Part shown: in pieces, positions 41,930 through 53,049 of the stretch
Position numbering within the stretch: position 1 is the stretch's first letter
How the letters are laid out: every line of letters begins with the position of its first letter
DNA from: Typhlomys cinereus
Lineage: Eukaryota; Chordata; Mammalia; Rodentia; Platacanthomyidae
DNA: 64,000 nt
Assembly: GCA_023101885.1 (NCBI GenBank)
Contig: JALPQD010000005.1
Span: 1,065,520-1,129,519 of the forward strand
Direction: 5' to 3'
Made by a program: the position numbers and the translations under genes
The notes under the pieces: model-generated
The model's input: the letters and a program-made list of their open reading frames with translations, nothing else
Database searches by the model: none
What the model was told of the DNA's origin: nothing

Positions 41930-42595
41930 GGGAAAAACAAGGTGATTGCTCCTTTATGGTATTTGAACTTGTGACCATGGGCATGTTCATGATGCAGGGA
42001 CAGGATTCGACCTTCCCAATGTTGTAGGGTTCTTGTGTTCCGGAGTTGAAGATTGAAACCAGAACAATTAGAGGAGAGAAAGGTTGGAACTCATGGACTC
42101 CAGGCATGGAGTGCCATGAGGGGCTAGGATGCCCTGGAGAACTCATGGACCCTAGACATGGAATCCATGAGGAGCAAGGAGCAAGAAGCTGACTAGTGCC
42201 ATGACGGGCTAGGGCGCTGGAGGACTCGTGGCGCTAGAAATGGACTCATGGCACCTGAATGCCCTGAAGGGCAGGTGCCCTGGAGAACTTGTGAGAAGTG
42301 AGCAGTTGGAAAAAGAACTCATGGCACCTTGAGTACCAGTGAGGGGCTAGGATGCCAAAGATGTTTTTTTCTCATTGGTTAACTCCCATTGGGACCCAGT
42401 CCAGTTGGTTTTAGGCCCACGTGGGCTAGAGGTCAAGTTGTTTGTTAGATATGGAGAGCTCATCTCCATAATCCCTTCATAGGGAAGTTGGCCATCTTAT
42501 CTGTGGGAGGACTGGAGTCAGTTCCTCAGTAGGGGTGTTCCTTCAGGGTGATTCCAGCAGTGAGGGACCTTCAGGAATGTCAAAGACCTCCAAAG
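41930..42595 (-). mobile_element. Endogenous retrovirus LTR, minus strand (copy C), with internal minisatellite
   Basis: Reverse of copies A and B: GTAGGGTTCTTGTGTTCCGG, AGAGGAGAGAAAGGTTGGAA, then about four imperfect 50-85-bp units with ACTCATGGA and GGGGCTAGGATGCCCTGGAG (42090-42360). After these comes a U3 part (CAAAGACCTCCAAAGACTGC). The R/U3 repeat is longer than in A or B. Confidence 0.65.
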
Positions 42596-42597
42596 AC

Positions 42598-42700
42598 TGC
42601 TCTAATCCTGCCCTACTTGTAACCCCAGCACTTGGGAGGCTGGCGATGGAGGCTCATGAATCCAGTCAGCCAGATGTTATCTCAAGAAATAAAGACAGAT
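42598..42700 (+). repeat. B1 fragment
   Basis: TTGTAACCCCAGCACTTGGG, GGAGGCTCATGAATCCAGTC and TATCTCAAGAAATAAAGACA. Confidence 0.6.
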
Positions 42701-42779
42701 GCAATGAAAGAGCAGTGAAATAGACGACAACCAACCAGAGTGCCAGTGACCCCGAATTACTCAGCAGGAATCAGACAAA

Positions 42780-43195
42780 CCAAACATCTCCCTGTCCTAA
42801 TCAGGCAGGTCTAGAGCAATCATGCTGCGACGGTCTCTGAAGGGTCTTAGAAGGTCATCCCCATGACAGAGATTACCCTGGAAGATCAGGCCATCCCCCC
42901 GCCCCATGCTTGCCTAAATGTATAAATAGTTCAGTCCCTGGCAGCCATCTTTGGCTCCTGCCCCCCAAGGCACTCTGCATGTGAGTCCATGAGTTCTTTT
43001 CCAGCGCCTTCCCCCTCATAGATTCCATGCCTGGAGTCCATGAGTTCTCCAGGACATCCTTGCTCCTCATGGTACCCCATGTCTGGAGTTCGTGAGTTCC
43101 ATTCTTTTTCTCCTCTAATAAGCTCTACCTTAATCCTCTACACGTGTTCTGGTTTCCATCTTCGACTCGGAACACAAGAAACCCACAACACTAAA
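42780..43195 (+). mobile_element. Endogenous retrovirus LTR, plus strand (copy B)
   Basis: GGTCTCTGAAGGGTCTTAGA, GATTACCCTGGAAGATCAG, GTATAAATAGTTCAG (TATA-like), about three GAGTCCATGAGTTC-type units, TCTAATAAGCTCTACCTTAA and CATCTTCGACTCGGAACACA. Same family as copy A, opposite to copy C. Confidence 0.65.
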
Positions 43196-43419
43196 GTTCA
43201 AAGTGTCTTGCAGAAGAGAAGAGGTAAGATTTTAAGAACCTAAAGATGGGGAAGTCCATGTCTGGCCAGGTCATTCCATTAAAGACAGAAACTTTCTGCA
43301 CTATGGCTGACATATCAACATTCCCTGTAGACTAGGGAGGACTCAGGAGAAATAATTACATGTTGGTGGAACCTTGGGGGCTAGGGCTAGACAGGTGAAG
43401 GGCCACTTAATCTGCCACT

Positions 43420-43635
43420 GAGACTTGAGTCCTTATCAATACAGACAACCCAAGGAGAACCCTGTGGTCTATACAAGCAGGCTGGAGGGTGGGTGGGAAA
43501 GGGATGGATTTGTGAAGGGAAGATAGAGTAGGAAGGTGGGAGGAGAGCGGGGAAACCATCCATTATGTTTGTATTCAGAAGATTAAATATTAATAAAAAA
43601 GCTAAATGAAAATAAGAACAAAGCAACAAGAGCAA
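43420..43635 (+). mobile_element. Possible L1 3' UTR end
   Basis: Purine-rich block (GGCTGGAGGGTGGGTGGGAA, GGAAGGTGGGAGGAGAGCGG) then AT-rich AAATATTAATAAAAAAGC and an A-rich end, the usual layout of an L1 3' end. The family is not identified. Confidence 0.3.
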
Positions 43636-44810
43636 ACAAAACTGCTTCCACCCTCCGGGCCCACGGGTGACCCGCAGTCAAGGGAGACAAGATACTTACT
43701 TTGTTCTGGCTCCACCAGGTGCAGGTCCTTCCTGCCTCCTCGGGGTCATGAGGGGTTTAGTTGTTTTAATTCCACGACCTTTTAGTAAGGACTTGTCAGC
43801 AGTGGGCTGAGCATGCTGATTACATGCTTTTAGACTACAGGTTCTGTGCTAAGTTGTGGGAGCAGACTGTCTCTGGGATCTGGGAATTGATGGGGAAAGT
43901 AATTCTGAAAGTGGAAGAAAAGCCTGAGCAATCCATTCATGGACCTAGGAGTTGACAAGCTCTGGACTGCTGCGGAGACTTAGAGGGGTGACGTGGGAGA
44001 AGGAGACCCAAGCAGGGGAGTTTCTTAAGTAGATTCAAATGGATTGGATAGGCAGTTGGGCACAGGAGGATGGAGGTGGGAGGGGCTTCCAGAGGGTAAC
44101 TGGACCTGACCTCACTTTTTCTAAAGTAATAAAGTTGATACCTAATCCTAAATCTTAGGGGAAGGAACTAAGCAGATTGAACTGACAGGTCAATGGTCTG
44201 AAACCTGGAGCCGTTGTGGGACTTCCAAGGCGAGCTACAGAACGGGGGATTCATTTCCCAGTGGCGCCGCAGAGCCCCCCCACAGCAAAACCTAGAGTGC
44301 TATAACTGAGGGACAGACTCCGCACAGTTAGGGTGAGGCGAGTGAGGGTCAAGGACAGGAGGCGTGTGCCACCCGGACTCTGAGTCATGAATGTGGGTGT
44401 TGTTCGGCCTCTTTGGATGAATCCATGTGTGTGTTGGAGAGCCTGCCGCTCTTGGCAGTCCTGGGACGGGTGGGGCAGTGAATTCACCTTAGGGAAGGGC
44501 AGGGAACAAAGAACACAGGCACGGTAACTTGTCCAACCCCAACAGCAAAAACGAAATAAATGTCAGAACCAGGGAGAATAGCAAAGCCGTTGAGCATGTG
44601 GTCCCCCAAGTGAGATTAGGGGGGCCGACCCTAACGATCCCAGGCCGATCGCTCACTCTGAAGGAGTGGGGGCCCATCGTCGGCACACAGCACACATTTG
44701 CTTCTACTGTTCCAGTGAGTTGGGACAGGAAAGGCATCCCCAGACTATTTCTCTAACCCTGAGCCAGAAACTAGGGGAAAAGAGATCTTTCAAGACAGCA
44801 CCGGGCAGGT
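43636..44810. other. Non-coding stretch, nothing recognised
   Basis: No exon or named repeat recognised over about 1.2 kb. Confidence 0.35.
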
Positions 44811-45050
44811 TGGAGAGCTAGCTCAGTCGGAAACGGGTTTGCTATACGAGCACGAGAACCTGCATTCAATCCCCACAACCCACGTAAGACAAGCCAGGGG
44901 CAGGGCACGCTTGATGCTTGTCCTTCCAGCTCTAGGGCAGTAGAACTGGAAGATCTTGGGGCTTGCTGGCTCGTAGCCAAGCCTCCTCGGCAAACTCCAA
45001 ACCAACGAGAGACCCTGTCACAAAAAAAAAAAAAAAAAAAAAAAAAAACA
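44811..45050 (+). repeat. B4-like composite SINE with long A-tail
   Basis: GGAGAGCTAGCTCAGTCGGA, GCATTCAATCCCCACAACCC, GCTTGCTGGCTCGTAGCCAA, AGAGACCCTGTCACAAAA and a run of 28 As (45021-45048). The long pure A-tail suggests a fairly recent insertion. Confidence 0.65.
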
Positions 45051-45052
45051 AG

Positions 45053-45185
45053 GCTGGGAGGCTGCAAGATGGTGAAGGTGGTTGCTGCCAATCCCGGCTG
45101 TCTGAACTCCCTCCTCACCTGGTTGAGAGAACCAGCTCCCACAAGTTGCTCTCTGGCCGTCACACGCGCAAACACACGCGTGTGG
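45053..45185 (+). repeat. B4/RSINE1-type SINE
   Basis: GGTGAAGGTGGTTGCTGCCA, GTTGAGAGAACCAGCTCCCA, CAAGTTGCTCTCTGGCCGTC and ACACGCGCAAACACACGCG. Confidence 0.55.
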
Positions 45186-45189
45186 TGCG

Positions 45190-45615
45190 GGGTTTCTTTC
45201 AAGGGTTCCTGTGTTTCAGAGCTGAAGACTGAAATCAGAACACATTCAGAGGTTAAAGTGGGGATTTTACTGACAATGAGAGAAGAGGGAAGAAACTCTT
45301 AGATGCTCGGTCCAAGGGAGGCAAGGAGAAAGCCGGAGTCTTAAGGCGGGACAACTTAAGGTCAGAGAGAAAAGGGAGAGAGAGTCGCCATGAACACAGG
45401 GCTGGCAGAGACACAGCCACCGTGGTATGACTGCATGGTGAGAGAGCAGGAAGAAGAGAGAGGTGATGGGGGGCTGCACGCCTTCATAGTCTGGTATTCA
45501 TAATCAGTGGCCCAGAAATCACTGAGAAAGTGAGATAAAGACCCAAGGGCCGGTGGGCGTGGCTTCCCCAAGACCAGATATTCATAACTGGGCCAGCTGT
45601 CCAATAAATTAAATG
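45190..45615 (-). mobile_element. Possible diverged LTR, minus strand
   Basis: GGGTTCCTGTGTTTCAGAGC, TGAAGACTGAAATCAGAACA and ATTTTACTGACAATGAGAGA resemble the reversed U5/R of copies A-C. The remainder (GCGTGGCTTCCCC, ATTCATAACTGGGCC) could be its U3. Confidence 0.4.
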
Positions 45616-45699
45616 ATTTCCATTACACATACACACACTTGTGTTGTAGCATGTGCGTATTACCACGTAGACACAAAGTAAATATGTAAATGTTAAAAG

Positions 45700-45835
45700 A
45701 ACAAAAGAACAGAGTGAATGGTGCCCGAGGAACAATACTGACCTCTGACCTCCACATGCTTGAATGTATGTGCATGCATATCCTTCCATATACTCGCACC
45801 ACCACACACCTGAACATACACCAAAAAAAGGAGGG
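45700..45835 (+). repeat. B4/RSINE1 3' fragment
   Basis: GAGGAACAATACTGACCTCT, GACCTCCACATGCTTGAATG and a decayed CA end with AAAAAAAGG. Confidence 0.5.
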
Positions 45836-45919
45836 GGGAGCACTAAAGACTAGAAATATAGCATCTTGGTCTTGGTCTCTAGCATTGCAAATAAACTCAG
45901 ATAGTACAAGCAGTGAAAG

Positions 45920-46240
45920 GAAATAATAGATAAATTGAGCATCATCGAAATAAAGCACTTTATACTTCAAAGGACAACATCAAGAGAGTGAAAAGATCAC
46001 CCACAGAATGGAAGAAGTTTTTTGAAAAATCATGTATCCAAGCAGTCAAAGTGGAAACAACTCAGATGTTTCACAACTGATGGATAGATGTGGTATATTG
46101 ATAGATTGGAATATTACTTGTCAGTTAAAAAAGAGCATCACACTGATGACATCAATAATGTGGATGAATTTCTAGAACACTGCATTTTGCGAAAGGAGTT
46201 GATAGAGACAGAAATGTATTTTTTTTCCACTTTTATATGC
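45920..46240 (+). mobile_element. Old L1 (L1M-type) fragment: end of ORF2 with internal deletion
   Basis: TAAATTGAGCATCATCGAAA, CTTCAAAGGACAACATCAAG and AAAAGATCACCCACAGAATG are the conserved mammalian L1 ORF2 3' region. The piece then jumps to GTGGAAACAACTCAGATGTT, TGATGGATAGATGTGGTATA and GTGGATGAATTTCTAGAACA, which in L1 lie several hundred bases later, so the middle is deleted. Confidence 0.85.
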
Positions 46241-46249
46241 TACTTAACA

Positions 46250-46930
46250 AACTTCTGACACTAGGTGTGTGTGTGTGGAAGATGTCCACACGTGGTCAAG
46301 CAGCAGATATCGGCTGGACACAGGACAGTTTAATGCAATAGCATCAGATCCCACGGGTTGAAGGCTTCCTTCCCTGAGGGGCTACTCAAGCCCTGGGTTA
46401 TGACTTGTACTTCTGATGGAGCAGCCACAAAGCAGAGTTTTTCACACACCTCTTCCTCGTGCTAATTTGCCCGAGTGGCACACAGATTTCAGGGGTGCGC
46501 TAATTCACGACGTGGTTCCATCTATCATACAGGATATTACAAAAGACATGGAAAAATGGACGAGAGGCCAAGGTCTAGGGCTCAGACTCAAGGATGATGA
46601 CTCGGAGCCTCTACACCTCTGGGGACAGTTTTGGAGAACATTCCAGAAGCTCTCCCGGCCTGCCCTTCTGTGGGCACATGACTGATCACTTCATCGGCCA
46701 TGGGTGGTCAATCTCCCTGGAGGTTAAGGGGCAGGGTCGAGAGTCCCACTGATCTAATCGCACACCTGACAAATGGTCTCCTTAGCCGGAATCCGCCCAT
46801 CAATCATCTCTGCAGACAAAAGCCATTCTTATCACTGAGAATTTCCAAGAGTTTCTGGAGCTGAGTGAGAGAAACTAGGAGCCAGCCATGTGCTTACAAC
46901 TACAGCCAACCATGTGCTTACACCCCGCTT
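46250..46930 (-). mobile_element. Old eutherian LTR (ERVL-like), minus strand
   Basis: Reversed words TGCAATAGCATCAGATCCCA, CTACTCAAGCCCTGGGTTAT, ACTTGTACTTCTGA, GGCCATGGGTGGTCAATCTC and GGTTAAGGGGCAGGGTCGAG fit an old LTR that reads 'gtgggatctgatgctat' near one end and 'ctgaccacccatggcc' in U3. A frame open through 46416-46685 inside it is not a gene. Confidence 0.45.
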
Positions 46931-47639
46931 TGAAAGACCACTCCCTGCTCTCTGGCCACGGGACATGAGAGAAATGACAGGCCCTGCAGGCGGCATCCAG
47001 TGTTTCCAGGTGCCAAAAGCAAGAGACGCGTGTCTTTACTCTTTCTGCCCTTCCTCCCGTTGAACTAGGAGACCACGTGAGCTCTGGGCATCTTTCGAAG
47101 TTCTAGTCTCCCAGGTGCCACCTGGCCAGACTATCCCATCCACTGCTGCCCATCAGACGCTGTGAACTCTGGGGAAATGAAAGTTGACCGCGCAGGTGGG
47201 CAGTATTTTCTGTTCAGTTTCCTTCCGGGCATTCAGAGCCCCGGCATCTTCCCCTGGGTAAGTGAAGCCCAGTCCAGAGTCCATCCATCTTCCTGTCAGG
47301 GCCCGGTTGCAGCCACACAGGGCTGTCAGCGTCAATCTAAGATATGTTCAGAGCTTAACGACTCCCGAACATGTCCTCAGGTCTGCGATCACCATTTCCT
47401 TCTCGGACGAAGCAAGTTCCTACAGGCATCGTGTGCTCCGGGGTGCAAGCGAAGGGTCCTGTCAGTCCCTGTCTGCACCTTGTAGATCCCCTTGTCACAT
47501 AGTAATTTCACAGGATGGTGGTCATCTTTCTGGTGATACAGGCCGTCTTTATCCTGAAGAGGAGTTCTGCCAGACATCTGCACATCCTACTGTATCAAAT
47601 ATGCGTGGGACCCTGATTTTATTTATTTATTTTTAACAG
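46931..47639. other. Non-coding stretch, nothing recognised
   Basis: No exon or repeat recognised. Frames on both strands are short and lack any known domain. Confidence 0.35.
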
Positions 47640-47820
47640 TCTCACTAAGTAGCCAAACATGGCCTTAAATTTCAGCTCCTCCTGCCTCCACTTCCCAAGT
47701 GCTGGCTGGGAATACAGTCACGTGCCACCGTGCTTGGTTGGTTCAGTGCTGGGAGTCGAACCCAAGACCTCTTGCACAGTAGGAAGCACTGTGTCAGCTG
47801 AGCCGTATCCTCAGCCCAGG
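47640..47820 (-). repeat. ID_B1 dimeric SINE, minus strand
   Basis: B1 part CAGTCTCACTAAGTAGCCAA, CCACTTCCCAAGTGCTGGCT and GAATACAGTCACGTGCCACC; ID part GGGAGTCGAACCCAAGACCT, GTCAGCTGAGCCGTATCCTC. Confidence 0.8.
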
Positions 47821-48103
47821 ACCCTCACCGTTCTCCAATCTGACGGTCAGGCATCCCCAGCCTCCATCCTTCCACAGGTAAGGGTGTCCTCTTATCATCC
47901 CACAGACCCCGAGAGTTTCAGGAGTTATGTGCTAGAAGCCAGAAGCATATACTATCTGTAACAATAACTCAGAAGACAAATGCAAAAGCCATATTTTATA
48001 TATTTATATATTTTCCCAATCATAGGAAATGTCCAGAATAGACAAATCTAAGAGAGAAAGACACTGGCAGATGCCAGGACTGAAACTTGAGTAGAAGTCC
48101 GTT
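47821..48103. other. Non-coding stretch, nothing recognised
   Basis: AT-rich around 47990-48010; no exon or repeat. Confidence 0.3.
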
Positions 48104-48534
48104 GCAGTTCATCTGCATGGTTGCTGATAAATCACCATCAAACTGCTTAAGGGAATAAGGGATTTATTTTCTCTTACAATTACTGGTTACAGTTCTCAGT
48201 CCAGCTTGACAGGAAAGCTCACGCTAATACCAGAGCTGAGGGAACTAGCCACACCATCTCTATAGATATAACGGCTGAGAGAGGAACGATCCTTATTTGC
48301 CACACCAGCATGTCTGGCCAACGTACAAAAGATGCCAATTTCCTCAATTGGCTCTCAGTATCTTATTCATCTGTTTAGGATCTAATCCCACCCACCATGG
48401 GCTGTGCCTTCCCCATCAGCTAAACAATCTCTTGCAGGTTTGCTCTGGGCTTAACTCAAACACTGATTCTCTACAAATGTGCCCAGAGCTCAAACCCTCA
48501 ACTGTCAAATTGACACTTGTACTTAACTATGACA
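48104..48534 (-). repeat. Repeat family R2, minus strand
   Basis: CATGGTTGCTGATAAATCAC, CTCAGTCCAGCTTGACAGGA, CACACCAGCATGTCTGGCCA, AAACAATCTCTTGCAGGTTT and CAACTGTCAAATTGACACTT. Nearly full length and close to the 26096 and 27075 copies. Confidence 0.75.
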
Positions 48535-48824
48535 GAGTTTCAGGTGAAGGGAGAAAAGTCCTTGTTGCTTTCAGGGTGATTAAAACTCTAGTCTAGTGCT
48601 GCTTCATTGTATAACTATGTGGATACCACAGAGTTGCTGATCTGCACGTGGTAAATGAGAGAATCGCATCACAGTGCAGTTACTTACAGTGTCCAATGAA
48701 TAAATGCAGGGATTTGTGCACTGTAGTGAGTTGATTATTTTTTAATAACTCTTTAAGAAATCATACTAGAAGGAGGTGTCAGTATATGAAGAATGCAGGA
48801 TGGCTTTCCTAGGTAAGATACATC
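48535..48824. other. Non-coding stretch, nothing recognised
   Basis: No exon or repeat recognised. Confidence 0.3.
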
Positions 48825-49200
48825 CTGAGAGCCGGGTGTAGTGACTTACTTCTTTAATACAACACTGAGGAGGCTGAGGCCAGAGGATGGTTGAATGTGA
48901 GACATGATTTCTATTCCCAGAACCTGTACAAATAAAACCAGGTGTGAGATGTGTGCTTGTGATCCTAGGGAAGCCCGAAGTAGGGGGATCCCTGGGGCTT
49001 GCTGGCAGCCCGGCTAGGCAAATCAGCAAACTCTGGGTTCAACGAAAGAAGCTGCCTCAAAAAATAAAATAACATAAAAATAAAATAAAGCAAGAGCAAA
49101 AGTGATTGGAGATGACAATTGATGTCGACCTTTGACCTTCATGTACATATATACATGCACATGCGCCCTCACATGCACATAGGAATGCACGCATGTACGT
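48825..49200 (+). repeat. B4-type composite SINE(s)
   Basis: B1-like start (GAGCCGGGTGTAGTGACTTA, GAGGAGGCTGAGGCCAGAGG), then GTGTGCTTGTGATCCTAGGG, GGGGCTTGCTGGCAGCC (as at 44950), an AAAATAAAATAAC tail, and TTTGACCTTCATGTACATAT with decayed CA. Confidence 0.6.
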
Positions 49201-49249
49201 ACACACAGCTGACAGAATGTACACTCCTCTCCCAAACAAAGTTCTCATT

Positions 49250-49345
49250 GTGTTATTTATTTATTTATTGTGGTATGGGGGATGGAATCTGGGGTCTTGT
49301 TGGTCCTGGGCATGTATTCTACTCCTAAATTATATTCCCAGCTTC
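49250..49345 (-). repeat. ID-like fragment, minus strand
   Basis: TTATTTATTTATTGTGGTAT, GGGGGATGGAATCTGGGGTC, CTGGGCATGTATTCTACTCC and ATTATATTCCCAGC. Confidence 0.5.
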
Positions 49346-49914
49346 CTCTCAAATAAACTTCTAGCTTCATCGTTTCCCAAATAAAAGAGTGTTCATTTCC
49401 CCTTCCTTTGCAACCAGCGTGTGCTCAGAGAACTGTGTGGAGCTCCCGGGAACTCGTGAGAAAATCTTTCTGTGTCATTACCACAAATGTGATTGCATCT
49501 ATTCCACTTCCAACCCCATCTTGGGCCTTCTCAGCCCTGAGAAAATGGGATCTGCAAGATCAGATAATTTGATAAGTAGCCAAGGGACCATTTTAAAAAT
49601 TGCCTTTTCCTCCTGATTCTTGAGATACTGTTTTCATACCAAATTTCTATTACAGTAATTATTTCTTAGGAGAATTCTGGAATCTTCGGGCACCTAGACA
49701 TAATGGTTTATCCAATTGACCTTAAATAAACCCAGTCTTCTGCATACATTCCAGTCTCAACCTTGGTGTATCTAGAAAAACTACATAGTAAATAGTTAGA
49801 AATCACTTTCTAGAAGTCTAGTTTTAAATGTATGGTGAAACTCAATGCAAATAGGCAATATCAGGGTATTCATGCTAGAATTGAGTGCTTTTGATATCAT
49901 TGAACAAAAATCTC
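49346..49914. other. Non-coding stretch, nothing recognised
   Basis: No exon or repeat recognised. Confidence 0.35.
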
Positions 49915-50128
49915 TTGAGATAGAGGTAAGCCTCTGTCTCGTAAGCAGAAGGTCTTGAGTTCAGATCCCAGGTCCCACATAAAAAATGCCAGGCGAAACC
50001 ACTGGCACTTCTGGCCTTGATGGGCAGAGCCTGGGAAATTCCAGAGTGAAGCAAAAAGGAGGTAGAAGCAATCAGCGTGGTTCCCAAAGTCACCCTTGGT
50101 TCTCCACAAGGACACACAGTGCCCTCTG

Positions 50129-50183
<55 letters not shown>

Positions 50184-50222
50184 TTTAAAAATTTACAAAC
50201 TTAAAAAATAAATAAATAAAAA
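49915..50222 (+). repeat. B2-superfamily SINE, subfamily B, head truncated
   Basis: Starts within the tRNA part (GAGGTAAGCCTCTGTCTCGT), box B GAGTTCAGATCC, body with GAGGTAGAAGCAATCAGCGT, CACAAGGACACACAGTGCCC, a CA run of about 48 bp (50131-50178) and an AAATAAATAAATAAA tail. Confidence 0.85.
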
Positions 50223-50489
50223 TTTCTGACATGATATAAAGGGATTCTGAAGTGGAGAGAGGCTGTAATGAGAATGAGCCAATCTGGGGGACCTTTAACG
50301 TGTCTTTTTAGTTTCTCAGTGATTGTTGGAGATTCCACCCACATTTGCTTGGCATTTGGCTGCTTTACTTTAAATTGAAAACATACGTGTCTGTCATGGT
50401 TCACAGAGAGACTTTTCCAAAGATTTTCCTGATTTTTCTTGTCTATTGGTTGGAAAACTATTTCTGACAACATTGTTACGGATGGGGTA
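50223..50489. other. Non-coding stretch, nothing recognised
   Basis: No exon or repeat recognised. Confidence 0.3.
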
Positions 50490-50960
50490 CTTGTATTAGC
50501 TAGGTTCTCTAGAGTTACAGAATTAACCAAATGAATATATAAATAGGGAATGTTTTGAGCTGGCTTACAGATTGGCTGAGGTAGTCCAACGATGGCTGCC
50601 AGTAGCTGCTCAGCCTGGTAGTCCAGTGGGTGATGGCTGAAGGCTGGAGGATTCCTAGACAATCTTTAGTCTAGTTGAAGACTTGGAGGATTGGGCTAGA
50701 GGGTGGAAAAAATGAAGAAACCGGGCGGCTGGAAGGAAGAAAGGGATTCCTAGCACAGCTACAAAAGCATCTCTTCTCTTTGGTGGTTCCCTTTTATATG
50801 TTCCGCTACTAGGAAGTTCCTGTGAGATCTATGGCGGTTCTTTGGGGCTGGTCTTGTATTATTCAGATAATCTCTTCAGTTGGTCTTAGCTGATCTTACC
50901 AGCTGTAGTCTTAGTTAAACCAGATGTGTCAAGTTGACTCGGAGGATTAGCTATCACAGT
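50490..50960 (+). repeat. Repeat family R3 (mammalian GTGTCAAsTTGACn-type element)
   Basis: Starts TGTATTAGCTAGGTTCTCTA with GAGTTACAGAATTAACC and ends GATGTGTCAAGTTGACTCGG followed by GCTATCACAGTA. This is the layout of a common mammalian repeat that begins 'tgtattagtcagggttctc' and ends 'caagttgacac..aattaaccatcaca'. Part is shared with 8480-8625. Confidence 0.6.
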
Positions 50961-51674
50961 ACTCTTCACAACAGTGAAGTAGTGAAGGAACAAGCAGAAA
51001 TCCTTGTGTTTGGTTTGTAGAACTTACCTCATTCTTTTGACTTCTTACGTCTTTCTGTGAAGCTCTTGTGAAGTGAGAGACTCCCTGCTTCCTTCTTGGA
51101 GAGCGAGTATCCAAGGTCCCTTGCCTGCTCGTTAGCATTCCCTATGTAAGGCCTTCCCGGCTGCTTCTGTGTCCAACAGACTAATCCAGAAGTGACAGTG
51201 TCTTTAAGCTTCTCATGAGAAACCCTGAAGCTCTGTCTTCACTTTTCTTGGGTGACTTCCAAGGAAGAAGGGGTCTTCCTGCAGAGAGACCACAGATTGG
51301 GAGGACCCATTCACCATCAGCACAAAATTTCCCACATGGGAGGGAGTGGTCCTTGGAAACAGACCTTCAGGCCCTGTCATGCCTGCAGGTACTGATCCCT
51401 GAAATTGTCAGCACAATCTCATGAGGGGACCCCCAAGCTGAAGTCGCTCTGCTGATCCAGAATTCCAGAGATGTCTGTCATCCTTTTACACCATCAAGTT
51501 TTAGGATACATTTGTTGCACAGCAGTAGAGAATGGATACCGACCCACATACAGAGTTTTCAGAAGACTCCTTAGAAAATCAATCTACAAGGTAAAAATGA
51601 GAAAGAAATTACTGCCCATAATCTCCAGAGCTCAGGAAGTAGCGCAGGAACAGGTCTAGTCTATGTAGTAACTT
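50961..51674. other. Non-coding stretch, nothing recognised
   Basis: No exon or named repeat recognised; it may include extensions of R3-like sequence. Confidence 0.3.
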
Positions 51675-51996
51675 TTTCTTTTGCACGTGTGGGTGTGTGT
51701 GCATGTATATGCATGTGTGTGGGAAAGTCAGGAGGGGAATGTGCAAAAGGACACTTAAGCATGTGTGTGCTTGTGGCGCCCCAAGGGTGACACTGGGGAC
51801 CATCCTGGATTGCTCTAACTTCTTATTGCTTTGCTACGGGGCATCTCAGGCTCTGCCTTCTAGGGCCGGAAGTGCAGACTGCCGCCATTTCTGCCTGGCA
51901 TTTTTATATGGGATCTGGGGATCTGAACTCAGGTCCTTTTGCTTGTGAAGTAAAGGCTTTAACCACGGAGCTATTTCCCCAGCTCTGTGGTAACTT
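51664..51996 (-). repeat. B2-superfamily SINE, subfamily B, minus strand, with TSD
   Basis: Element 51675-51985: GT-rich tail, GGGACCATCCTGGATTGCTC, GGGCATCTCAGGCTCTGCCT, GGGGATCTGAACTCAGGTCC and GAGCTATTTCCCCAGCTC. The flanks TGTAGTAACTT (51664-51674) and TGTGGTAACTT (51986-51996) differ by one base. Confidence 0.8.
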
Positions 51997-52079
51997 ATAG
52001 GTTAGCCAAAGTACAAAAAACCAAAACCAAACCAAAAACAAAAAAAATTGGTTATTTCAAATCCATAGATTTTGTTTGT

Positions 52080-52228
52080 GAAATAAGGTCTTATGTAGTC
52101 CACCAAACTGGCCTCCCTGAATCCCTCAATGTCACTGAGGAGGACCACGGACTCCTGATTCTGTTGTTGCCACCTCCCAAGTGTCGAGAGTGTATCAGAT
52201 GCCCTGCGCCACTGCTCTGACCCCGAGC
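52080..52228 (-). repeat. B1 SINE, minus strand, diverged
   Basis: GAAATAAGGTCTTATGTAGT, CCACCAAACTGGCCTCCCTG, TTGCCACCTCCCAAGTGTCG and GATGCCCTGCGCCACTGCTC. Confidence 0.65.
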
Positions 52229-52649
52229 CCAGAGCTTCTGAGGGAGCGTTCCACAGTATGGGTGTCTGCAGTAACTTGGGGTTTCCAAATGTGAGTCGGA
52301 ACTAGCAAAAGGAAATTAGGGTTATAAAATGGGAGAGCAGGAGAAAGCCTCAGATGGAGGGGTGCAGTCTTCATGATAAAGAAGGCCACAGCTGGCACCC
52401 CAACCGTGGGCATGGCAACAGAAAACTGCAGAAAGTGCGATAGCTCGGCGACACTGTTTGCCAATTTATTTTCCTCAAGCAAAGAGAAACAGACCCCTGG
52501 TAACGTGCCAGTTCTCGACGAGCTAATTCATGGCGAGTCTTTGTCTGGGAAAAGAGATAATTAAGCCTTTCTGAAGTCTTTGCTGGCGAACAAAGTCATT
52601 GGGATTGTTCAAAAAATATTCTGCTTCTCTTTCCTTCCTGATCTGTGAT
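52229..52649. other. Non-coding stretch, nothing recognised
   Basis: No exon or repeat recognised. Confidence 0.3.
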
Positions 52650-53040
52650 GGATTTCCTCGCATGTGTGTGTGGGTACATCTGTGTGTAGAGGTGTGCGTG
52701 TATGTATATGAGTGTGTGTACGTGTGTATGTGTGAGTGTGTGTAATGTATGTGTATGTGTGTATGTATGTGTGTGTCTATATGTGTGTGCATGTGGGGGG
52801 GGCCCTGTAGCTGAGAACAAAGCATGTGGCTTTGTTCTTCTATCTTATTCTTTGATGCAGGATCTCTAATGAAGCTCGAAGCTCTGGCTAGGCTGACTTG
52901 CCCGTGCTCTGGGATTACCTTTTGCTTTCTGAGGCAGAAATCACAGGCAGGCTGCCACACCACCTGGCATTCACCAGGGATCTAGGGATCCACACTGCTG
53001 TCCTTTGGCTTCCACAGCAAACATTTCAACTCCCCAGGCC
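52650..53040 (-). repeat. B4-type SINE with long GT-rich tail, minus strand
   Basis: 52660-52800 is an imperfect GT/TATG repeat. It is followed by TTGATGCAGGATCTCTAATG, GCTCTGGCTAGGCTGACTTG, GCTCTGGGATTACC (reversed B1-like) and CAGGGATCTAGGGATCCACA. Confidence 0.5.
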
Positions 53041-53049
53041 TCCCTTGTT

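Noticed and set aside
46416..46685. 89-codon plus-strand frame with protein-like composition
   Set aside because: It lies within an old minus-strand LTR-like repeat and resembles no protein.
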